Notes under the pieces: model-generated
What the model saw: the letters and a program-made list of their open reading frames with translations, nothing else
What the model was told of the DNA's origin: nothing
Databases searched by the model: none
Program-made: the position numbers and the translations under genes
Shown: positions 7,026-12,551 of the stretch, one piece after another
How the letters are laid out: each line of letters opens with the position of its first letter
Position numbering within the stretch: position 1 is the stretch's first letter
Assembly (NCBI RefSeq): GCF_004359215.1
Contig: NC_090612.1
Coordinates: 7,070,189-7,082,739, forward strand
From: Bremia lactucae
Lineage: Eukaryota; Oomycota; Peronosporomycetes; Peronosporales; Peronosporaceae
Direction: 5' to 3'
Length of the DNA stretch: 12,551 bases

Positions 7026-8757
7026 TCAGTACTGAGGGCCCAGCAGTTGACCATCACAGGCGATGAGGTCAAGCGCCGGGTGCCAGTTGGCTGGTTTGCT
7101 GATAATGCTGGAGACTGTCGCGCGCACCTCTTTAGACTGGTGATTCAGCGCAGCCTTGGTCTGTGGCATAGCCACATTCGCCTCGTCCTCGACGGGTGCA
7201 AGCTTTGGAAACATCAGACTCAGGACATTGAGGACTCCCCAATGATCCAAGTCATCAAGCGGTTCGACGGCAGTCGGACACGATAACTCTGGCTGCAGTT
7301 CAATGGAGCGCCGCCACCGGTAAATGTTGTCAGTCGTTTTCCATTGGATTCGTCCAGCTTGTCCATCAGCCGTTGCGTCCCACCCCATCGTGCACATTGC
7401 TCGAAGTTTTGCATCTGCGTGAGTAGTTTGTCTACGGATCACCGCCAAATGGGTTTCGCTGCTGATGGTATGGCGAAAAAGTCGCAGGATTTCTCCCTGC
7501 ATCGAGGCAAGATAAGCAACTGGGTACGGTAAACCACTGATCAGTGCTGCAAGGTCCAACGCGCATGCGTTAACCCACGTAGTTTGACCTTTGGGGACAA
7601 CTGGCAATTGATAGACATTGCAGCCACTGCTTTGTGCTGGATGACCCATGCCCGAATTGCAGTTGTGTTTGCAGCAATTTGTTTCGTACGCTCCAGCACG
7701 GCAGCAGCTGCTACCGCAGCAGAAGCAGTCTCCGGGATCTTGAGCACTCGAGTTGCGCGTAGTGTCTGATCGTGAGTATCAGGAGTGCGTAAGTGATCCA
7801 TCGGAATTCGTACCACCACCTGGGTTTCCTGGGCAGCCAGGCAGGGGGTAGGACGCGACTGCGGAGTATACGGACCTTGCGTCGGGTCGGTTAGTAGGCT
7901 TGCCGAGGCCTTGAGCTCTCCTTCGATTGTTTACGGTAGCTCCTCAGGAATGTGAACACTAGCGGCGCAGGCTGGTGGAGTTACCGATCCTCCATCAAGA
8001 TCACCCATGCGCATTGTGTTTCCAAAGGTAACCGTGCTTTCCGCCATAGTAACATCGAGATACCGAGAGGGTTGCCCAACCGCGATCGGAGTGCGCGGAG
8101 GAGGCATGTCCACCCGAATCTGATCGGGAGGACCCACCTCAGCCGGCTTCGATGCCGGAGGCGGTGCGGGGGCAGCACGAGGTATGCCACGTTCTTGGCG
8201 AACATGGGAAGACAACAAGTGCGCAATGGTCGCGCGACTCCTCGGCCTGTCCTTTTCCGCCATCTCAGTAGGCAGTTTGCATGGCGGGCAGCAGCTTTCG
8301 GTGCCGTTAGCTCACTCGTGCGTCGGTTTCGGTGTAATCTTTGCCAATCGGCTTGTCAAAGTTTTCAGTGTGTTCGTTGCCTTCGTTGCTTCTGCCATCG
8401 CGTGGGTCGCCGCTGCACTATCGTACTTCATCCTGAATAATCCGGCATGTTATCGGCGAGAGAAAACGGTGACCCACCATCAGTTGGCTCTTAAGCAATA
8501 GATTCTTCAAGCGCTTGAGCATGAGCCTCGCAATAACATGCACGTTATTGGTCGGCAGCGCGCTTAGTCTCCGCTGCTGTGGAAGTGAGATCCTCGGCCG
8601 CTCGTTGAGCATCCTCCACTCTTGACCGATCCAAAGCAAGTGCCTGCTCTTTCGAAGATTTTGGAGGCAACGACGAATTGACCGCCGTGCCTGGTGGTGG
8701 ATATGACTCCGCGACATGGTGGTCCCCGCCCAAAAGGTTCTCTAGTTCACGAGCCAC
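7026..8757 (-). pseudogene. Uncharacterised C-terminal half of LINE ORF1 (Ala/Pro-rich)
   Basis: Coding character is seen in successive minus frames. Segment 8757-8545 is Ala/Glu-rich and looks helical. Segment 8263-7931 starts with a true ATG (M-A-E-K-D-R-P), follows a Cys-rich C-C-P-P-C-K-L-P stretch in the same frame, and is strongly Pro-rich. Segment 7819-7541 is Ala-rich (E-T-A-S-A-A-V-A-A-A-A-V). Segment 7649-7026 is a 207-codon open frame with no motif I recognise. The order suggests one long protein region broken by frameshifts. Function is unknown. It lies between the zinc knuckle and the endonuclease, where most LINEs have little or nothing. Confidence 0.5.
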
Positions 8758-9314
8758 CGCGTGCGCTGTTCGTTGGACTTGGAAGAAGCGGAAAGATTTG
8801 GCTTCGATTGCACCGCAGCCGGTTTGCCGTGCGGTGGAACCGTTGCCTTGGTGGCATGGAGGATTTTTTGATCGTGGAGCTGTGCTTGGCGTGAGGTGCC
8901 GAAACCGGTTGAGGATACTTGCCAGACCAGGCAGCAGTGACCGACTGCGGCTGTCGGGGCGACGAGACAGTGTGACTTAGCGTAGGAGCAGAATGAGCCA
9001 CCGTGGTACGCTACTCCCGCTTTTTCTTGCGTGCTCTGGATCAAACCATCCATCGGTAGAGAGACCAACGGTACGAGAAGCAGTCGCACCCCCGATTGCC
9101 AAACCTGGGGTGGTGTCAACAGGGGGGGTTTGTTTCCATCCGCCTTTAGCTGCACCGTCGTTGCCGCCAAAGTATCCGCCAATCCAGTAGCGTGACGTAG
9201 TCGGTCGGCAACTTCGAGGGGAGTAAAAATCAACCCACTGACGGGTTGAGGCGCCAGTGGCATACCAGAAAAAACGCGGTGATGCTCTTCACGAAACTGC
9301 CTTTGCGCCCCCCC

Positions 9315-9356
9315 GCACTTGGCACTCGAGTGATACAACGAGTAGCATGTAATACA
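9315..9356 (-). other. CCHC zinc knuckle of LINE ORF1
   Basis: The minus strand encodes C-I-T-C-Y-S-L-Y-H-S-S-A-K-C, an exact C-x2-C-x4-H-x4-C pattern. This is the standard nucleic-acid-binding knuckle of retroelement Gag and many LINE ORF1 proteins. All four ligands are intact. Confidence 0.85.
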
Positions 9357-9476
9357 GGGAACGCGTTGAAAGTGTCGAAAATTATGGAGGAAGAGCTCCG
9401 TCCCTGCAGTCGATGTATGCGTAACCAGCTTCAGTTGTTCACGACATGCCACCGTAACAAAAGTCGCAACAAGAAA

Positions 9477-9578
9477 GTTGGAATTATACGCGTCCGATCC
9501 GTTTGAGCACCCACGAGACACCCATACGTTGGAATTATACGCGTCCGATCCGTTTGAGCACCCACGAGACACCCTTAC
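9477..9578 (-). repeat. 51-bp in-frame tandem duplication in ORF1
   Basis: Copies start at 9477 and 9528, each GTTGGAATTATACGCGTCCG on the plus strand, and match over the first 47 bases. Each encodes 17 codons including V-S-R-G-C-S-N-G-S-D-A-Y-N-S-N. The near-identity of the copies means this event is recent relative to the decay of the element. Confidence 0.9.
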
Positions 9579-9877
9579 CGCACAGGACACACTGGACTCC
9601 AGTATTGGTTGAATCGTGCTAGCCGCCACTTTATTCACGAGAACCTTGACTTGATAGTGTAAATTGTCCCGACCTGCTGCCGTAGCTGGTACCGAGGCAG
9701 CAGTAATGTCTTCGCGCTCCAGGATATTGGGACACAAAAGTTTAAGGCGCTTCCCGCGAAACAAAATTGACTTAGCATGCCAACTCGTAGCAACCTCCTG
9801 ATATGGCAAAACGAAAGCCAATTGTCTCGTGTCTGCGTCGTAACTTGTCTGGTTGGCCCCTTTGACCGATTCCTGAC

Positions 9878-10453
9878 TCAAGACGTCCTGGTCCGTTCCC
9901 CCTCACTCCGCTCCAATAGTTGGAGAACATACGGAAGCACAATCGCAATAACCTTTCCTTCCAGGTATGCTTCGAAGAAATCAAGCATCACAACCCGCGT
10001 AGCACGCGGATGCGTACACACCAAAAGCCCTGATGGCGATAACAGAACGATACCACCCATCATCCAGGCCACCAGCGCTGCTTCTTCTAGTAGTATCATC
10101 AGGCGCAGGTCATCGTCCGCTTTTTCAATCCACGCCCTTGTAGCTGTACGAACGAGCACTTCACTGCGGTCGTGAAAGGTTTTGTTGCAAACGCCGGAGG
10201 CGTCGCTTCCACCAGTAGGTGCGCCTCTACTCGGCGAGTACTCGCCAGCACCGTTAAGTGCGCCGTGACTAGGCGAGTTCTCGCCATCACCGTGAAGTGT
10301 GCCGTGACTCAGCGCTTCAGCGACAGAACCCTTAGGTGCGCCTCTCCTCGGCGAGCATAGGACGTCACCGCTTGGTGTGCAAGGAGCCGGTGAATATGCG
10401 CCAGCTCCATTGATGAAATGCTCTGAGGTAGGTTCGGATGGGCCAACGAGGGT
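9878..10453 (-). pseudogene. ORF1 N-terminal segment: repeats and helical Gag-like region
   Basis: This frame has no stop from 10453 to 9878 (192 codons), although its first ATG lies further in. The upstream half is Gly/Ser/Pro-rich 13-residue repeats. The downstream half reads F-H-D-R-S-E-V-L-V-R-T-A-T-R-A-W, then an amphipathic and hydrophobic stretch (L-L-E-E-A-A-L-V-A-W-M-M-G-G), and ends V-L-P-Y-V-L-Q-L-L-E-R-S-E-G-E-R. A one-base frame change joins it to the next segment at about 9880. It probably corresponds to the RNP-forming part of the protein. Confidence 0.6.
10220..10414 (-). repeat. Five 39-bp tandem repeats encoding 13-residue units
   Basis: Minus-strand units run from 10414 in exact 39-bp steps: INGAGAYSPAPCT, PSGDVLCSPRRGA, PKGSVAEALSHGT, LHGDGENSPSHGA, LNGAGEYSPSRGA, followed by a partial sixth (P-T-G-G-S-D-A-S). 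The rough consensus is [L/P]-x-G-x-G-E-x-S-P-S-x-G-A. The units are diverged but have kept phase. They look like a disordered low-complexity linker. Confidence 0.8.
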
Positions 10454-10670
10454 TCACGAAGAGAGGTTCCCCCGCCATTGAGATTGCGTGCACCGCAGCC
10501 GGTCAACGCAGCCGCGTACCGGGTCGCATTGGTGCGCCCGCGCCTCCACCGGCGACCAACCTCCGCTCCACGGGATTTCTTGGCACGTGTGCTCCTTGCA
10601 CGCGCGCACCGGACGCCCCTATCGGTATGACGGACCCTAGCTGCATCTCTCCGCCTGTCGCAGAGCTCAT

Positions 10671-10732
10671 GGTTGGCACCCTTTCCCGTGCCACGTGGTT
10701 CGTTTGCGTACTTAAGCGCAACTCTGGAAGTG
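10671..10732 (-). promoter_or_regulatory. LINE 5' leader / presumed internal promoter
   Basis: These are the first 62 bases of the element, between the 21-bp duplication and the first ORF1 ATG. LINEs carry their promoter inside the transcribed 5' end, so promoter activity would be expected here and in the GC-rich start of ORF1. No specific motif was recognised. Confidence 0.35.
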
Positions 10733-10753
10733 AAGAAGTTGCTAATTTGAGTG
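10733..10753. repeat. 21-bp target-site duplication of the LINE, right copy
   Basis: Identical to 1875-1895 at every base. It marks the 5' end of the LINE, which shows the element is not severely 5'-truncated. Confidence 0.9.
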
Positions 10754-11260
10754 CATCGCCCCCTAGCACCCATAGCCTTTTTTCATGAAAGAGCATATTT
10801 TTCTTGCTTAAAGCCTTGCTTCAAACGCCTTCTGGTGTCCATAATACTTCATAGCTTTCGTTGCAATAGTTTTGCAAATATTTTATATTTTGCTTAAAGA
10901 AGTCTTATCGACCTATGAATCATGACATCATTTGATTCGCCATTCTTCCTCAGTGAAACAAAAGTTCTTAGAAGAACGCAATGGGAGCTGTTAATTGATG
11001 TCTTTATACTGAACAATGGCCTTCGGTGGTCCACACAGGCAGAGAACATGCTGAGTACAGAGACTGAGGCTTCTAAGCCGTATGTGTCGATGAAAAAGGG
11101 GTGGTTAGCACCATCTTTATCAGAAGACCCGCAAAGCAGTGTTACAGAGGTTATCTTTTGGCTTACCTGGTTATGTGAAGACTCATCAACTTCCACAAGT
11201 CAGCTGCAGTAGGCGATACTGCCAAAAATGCAGTGCTATCTTGACAGGTCCCATGCAGGT
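10754..11260. other. Flanking DNA right of the LINE
   Basis: This is the continuation of the locus at 1503-1895 after removal of the LINE, up to the right Gypsy LTR. It is moderately AT-rich. It contains one plus-strand ORF of 96 codons (10922-11212). Otherwise no gene, RNA or repeat was recognised. Confidence 0.5.
10922..11212 (+). CDS. Hypothetical 96-residue ORF in flanking DNA
   Basis: The ORF has a true ATG preceded by an in-frame stop two codons upstream. The product begins M-T-S-F-D-S-P-F-F-L and ends S-Q-L-Q. It is mixed in composition, with no signal peptide, membrane segment or motif that I recognise. The opposite strand is also open (11196-10894) but lacks an ATG near its start, so plus is preferred. 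It could be a small gene, an exon remnant of a host gene split by the insertions, an unrecognised transposon fragment, or chance. There is no supporting neighbour. Confidence 0.25.
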   Translation: MTSFDSPFFLSETKVLRRTQWELLIDVFILNNGLRWSTQAENMLSTETEASKPYVSMKKGWLAPSLSEDPQSSVTEVIFWLTWLCEDSSTSTSQLQ

Positions 11261-11791
11261 TGTAACGTGCTAAAATTGCCCTAATGCTACACAGTCTTCA
11301 TTAAGTACACTTGGTGTGCTTAAGAGGATGGTCAATTACTTATATAAAGTAATTAGACCCAACACTCGGGTGTGGTTCACATTTGTGACCAACCCTTGTG
11401 TATGTGATGCACATTGGTGCATTCACATTAGGAGGAATGACGCGTAGCGTCATCCGTTACGCGAGGTATTTAGAACGATATGCTCGCATTACATATTAGT
11501 GTTATCTACAAAGATTTCATATTTGATTGGTAAAAACAGGCACTTATATTTAATGCGATTTGATATAAATCAGTCTGAGAACTACTTTCTACTTATTAAG
11601 TGCGCATGAGGAGCGAGATTACCGCTCCCGTGACGACACTTTACTAGACTACTTAGTGCGTTGGGTGAGGTCGGTAAGGCGCCAACCACAATTACCTCAC
11701 TGCACGCAAGAGAAGACGGTCTAACCGCTTCCTCGCTGTGCTAGCGTGTGTGTCCTAGGAGCGTGGCCGCTCTACGACATGCTCGCCTACA
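11261..11791 (+). repeat. 5' LTR of right Ty3/Gypsy retrotransposon
   Basis: This 531-bp LTR starts TGTAACGTGC and ends CTACA two bases before the primer-binding site. It is homologous over its full length to the inverted LTR at 878-325. A TATA-like GATATAAAT lies at 11562-11570. One TGACGC palindrome is at 11437-11453, where the left LTR has two. The start of the LTR (U3) differs at about 10 of the first 70 positions, mostly transitions, while the last part near the primer site is closer. Confidence 0.85.
11437..11453. promoter_or_regulatory. TGACGC palindrome in right LTR U3
   Basis: ATGACGC-gta-GCGTCAT is a perfect 7-bp inverted repeat with a 3-bp spacer, at the place homologous to the left LTR palindrome at 686-702. 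It is a possible bZIP-type site, inferred from symmetry and the TGACG core. Confidence 0.4.
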
Positions 11792-11793
11792 CT

Positions 11794-11811
11794 TGGTAGC
11801 ATTGAAATCCT
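11794..11811 (+). promoter_or_regulatory. Primer-binding site of right Gypsy copy
   Basis: TGGTAGCATTGAAATCC begins two bases after the LTR end, matching the left copy exactly. The tRNA primer is unresolved beyond the first 8 bases, which fit a tRNA ending TGCTACCA. Confidence 0.55.
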
Positions 11812-11845
11812 TCCCACGGCTCGCATCTCTCGTGTGTACGTGAGG

Positions 11846-12551
11846 ATAAGCCTCAACATTGATTGGGCTCATTTCCCCCACCTCTCCGAACATCATCGGG
11901 AGGTGGCAGGGTATATGGCGCAGGGACTTGGAGAACAAGCCCTGGCCAGGCTCCTGAGCAACCCTCCTGAGCAACATTTTGATCATTTGGAGCAGTTTGA
12001 GGCATTCGTGCTCGGACAGCGGAGAGCCGCGTCCGAGGCACAGAGCCATGCTGCGGCGGAGTCCGTCACTCAGACTCAGGATGAGCTGAGGCATGAACAG
12101 GCTCGGAGCGAGGCTCTCAACAGGACTGTTGAAATGCTCTCTGCCCGGCCGCATCAGCCGAGGCCCATTCGGATGGACCCGCCCAAGTTCGATTGAACAG
12201 CGGCGCACACGATTGTCCACTGGCCTTCAGCCGTGGAGCAATGTGGTGTCGCCCAGCTCATCGAGGACGACAGCCGGATGGTGTCGTACGCCATGTCGCA
12301 TCTGCGCGGTAAGGCCTCAGAGTGGGCTTACTCGGCGCTTATGGCGGACAGAAGGCGTTCCCTACATGGGCGATCTTTAAGGAAAAGATTCGCGCCATAT
12401 ACCAGCCGCCGAACAACGAAGTGTTGTTTCAGGCGTGCTTCTTTGGAGCGTGACAGGCGAAGCGATTTCTGCAAGAGTATGTGCAAGAGATGCGCTCGCT
12501 GTCGGCGTCCATAACCCTAGGTCCGATTCTGGAGCACATTAAGGTGCCCAC
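11846..12551 (+). pseudogene. Ty3/Gypsy gag pseudogene (right copy, runs off window)
   Basis: This is Gag of the Ty3/Gypsy type. The ATG of the left copy reads ATA here (11846-11848), and the open frame reaches back only to a GTG at 11834. The first 117 codons are open: S-L-N-I-D-W-A-H-F, then an Ala/Glu/Gln-rich coiled-coil-like stretch, then R-M-D-P-P-K-F-D. A TGA at 12194-12196 interrupts a Gag core that continues beyond it (V-E-Q-C-G-V-A-Q-L-I, then Y-A-M-S-H-L-R-G-K-A-S-E-W-A). A one-base frame change lies at about 12348-12354, after which F-P-T-W-A-I-F-K-E-K and Q-E-Y-V-Q-E-M-R-S-L are readable. A second TGA is at 12451-12453. The order matches the retrotransposon Gag domain (Retrotrans_gag). 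With a lost start, two stops and a frameshift it is dead. Confidence 0.85.

Larger units (their letters stand above)
1982..7054 (-). pseudogene. LINE ORF2 polyprotein pseudogene (EN-RT-zinc finger-RNase H)
   Basis: This is the remnant of the replicase of the LINE, which nicks target DNA and reverse-transcribes the element RNA in place. A plausible start is the ATG at 7054-7052 (M-V-N-C-W). The last stop is at 1982. Domains in order: endonuclease about 6913-6090, linker to about 5480, reverse transcriptase about 5400-4190, Cys/His finger about 3060-2900, and RNase H about 2460-2180. Diagnostic motifs are readable across the whole length, but the correct frame shifts repeatedly. Examples lie near 6825, 6472 and 4695, with stop codons at 6887 (frame end), in the run before 6600, and after G-G-G near 6250. 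The reverse transcriptase keeps its catalytic Asp residues, whereas RNase H does not. Intact, it would have been a protein of roughly 1,650 residues, somewhat long for this family. Confidence 0.85.
8742..9881 (-). pseudogene. ORF1 middle segment with zinc knuckle (longest open frame, 380 codons)
   Basis: This frame takes over directly from the one that ends at 9878, which is a simple one-base frame change. The first 60 residues (L-P-Y-Q-E-V-A-T-S-W-H-A-K-S-I-L-F-R-G-K) resemble the nucleic-acid-binding strand region of plant-type LINE Gag proteins (DUF4283-like); that comparison is from memory of the family. A 51-bp tandem duplication follows, then a CCHC zinc knuckle at 9356-9315. After the knuckle the composition becomes Gln/Pro/Ser-rich. 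A Pro/Ser-rich reading in another frame (9001-8747) may be the true one near the end, so a frameshift between about 9050 and 8990 is likely. Confidence 0.65.
7026..10670 (-). pseudogene. LINE ORF1 (Gag-like RNA-binding protein) pseudogene
   Basis: ORF1 proteins bind the element RNA and form the ribonucleoprotein used for retrotransposition. A plausible start is the ATG at 10670-10668 (M-S-S-A-T-G-G), 62 bases inside the element. The first frame stops at 10503. A second frame is open from 10453 to 9878 and carries 13-residue repeats and a conserved-looking helical segment. A third runs from 9881 to 8742 and includes a CCHC knuckle. Coding-like DNA continues in changing frames to a stop at 7026, where it overlaps the inferred ORF2 start by 29 bases. 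Intact, it would be about 1,200 residues, much longer than usual for LINE ORF1, with the knuckle near the middle and not at the end. Alternatively, the stretch after the knuckle belongs to ORF2 or to a third ORF. Confidence 0.7.
1896..10732 (-). mobile_element. Full-length but degenerate LINE (non-LTR retrotransposon) with ORF1, EN, RT and RNase H
   Basis: The element is 8,837 bp on the minus strand, bounded by perfect 21-bp direct repeats. From its 5' end (10732) leftward it contains a 62-bp leader, ORF1 with a CCHC zinc knuckle, an apurinic-type endonuclease, a reverse transcriptase with Y-A-D-D, a Cys/His finger and an RNase H. This order matches L1/I-like LINEs. An RNase H of the F-D-G-G-S-R-G-N-P-G (archaeal-like) type is known from plant and oomycete L1-like elements. 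The readable frame changes many times and in-frame stops are present, so this copy cannot encode working proteins. It mobilised by cytoplasmic RNP assembly and nuclear target-primed reverse transcription, as inferred from its family. Confidence 0.9.
1..12114. repeat. Large inverted repeat: head-to-head Gypsy 5' ends
   Basis: The arms are 1-878 and 11261-12114. Position i in the gag part pairs with 12115-i without gaps for 269 bases. One indel in the leader and about 23 bp of indel in the LTR explain the arm-length difference. Both elements face outward, so their LTR promoters would transcribe away from the 10.4-kb centre. The arms may extend beyond the window on both sides. Confidence 0.9.

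Noticed and set aside
7952..8440. Plus-strand 162-codon ORF
   Set aside because: It is antisense to the Pro-rich ORF1 segment; Arg/Cys-rich composition with no motif is typical of a shadow frame.
10172..10360. Plus-strand ORF with repeated C-A-S-T-R-R-V-L-A units
   Set aside because: It is the antisense shadow of the 39-bp repeats in ORF1. The minus frame is open for 192 codons and fits its neighbours.
9477..10414. CRISPR-like array
   Set aside because: The repeats are contiguous tandem units without spacers, lie in coding frame, and the context is a eukaryotic retrotransposon.
10894..11196. Minus-strand 100-codon ORF
   Set aside because: Its start is GTG with an in-frame stop just upstream and the first ATG is far inside. 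The opposite plus ORF has a true ATG, so this one was not called.
1577..11211. 12-bp direct match TCAGCTGCAGTA at 1577-1588 and 11200-11211 as a target-site duplication
   Set aside because: Several 12-mer matches are expected by chance in a window this long, the word is made of overlapping palindromes, and neither copy abuts an element end.
1..12114. Terminal inverted repeats of a single giant DNA transposon
   Set aside because: The arms are LTR, primer site and gag in the correct order for Gypsy elements, and no transposase is seen in the centre.

Overview
This window looks like a nest of degraded retrotransposons from a eukaryotic genome. It is most likely an oomycete of the Phytophthora/Peronosporales type. 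That assignment is an inference from protein style: a Ty3/Gypsy Gag with a W-x-x-A-L-x core, and a LINE whose second ORF ends in a type I RNase H with an F-D-G-G-S-R-G-N-P-G motif. I see no bacterial genes, no rRNA or tRNA, and no CRISPR array. No intact host gene can be supported.

Layout. (1) 1-878: the 5' end of a Ty3/Gypsy LTR retrotransposon on the minus strand (gag start, leader with primer-binding site, LTR), pointing left out of the window. (2) 879-1895: AT-rich flanking DNA interrupted by a 428-bp solo LTR (1070-1497) with a 5-bp target-site duplication AGTGC. (3) 1896-10732: one apparently full-length but inactive non-LTR retrotransposon (LINE) of about 8.8 kb on the minus strand, bounded by a perfect 21-bp direct repeat (1875-1895 and 10733-10753). 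Reading leftward it holds a short 5' UTR, a long ORF1 (13-residue repeats, Gag-like core, CCHC zinc knuckle, long Pro/Ala-rich extension), then ORF2 with AP-like endonuclease, reverse transcriptase, Cys/His finger and RNase H. All parts are broken by frameshifts and stops. (4) 10754-11260: the rest of the flanking DNA, with one unrecognised 96-codon ORF. (5) 11261-12551: a second copy of the same Gypsy family on the plus strand, pointing right.

The two Gypsy copies lie head to head, so 1-878 and 11261-12114 form inverted-repeat arms of about 0.86 kb around a 10.4-kb centre. The layers imply a history. The AT-rich locus received an LTR element, later reduced to a solo LTR, and separately a LINE. 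Two Gypsy elements lie on either side. Nothing here is likely to make an autonomous element now: ORF1, ORF2 and the right-hand gag all carry frameshifts or nonsense codons. The points most worth a second look are the catalytically dead RNase H, the in-frame tandem duplications inside both LINE ORFs, the very long ORF1 with an uncharacterised C-terminal half, palindromic TGACGC elements in the Gypsy LTRs, and the large inverted repeat itself.
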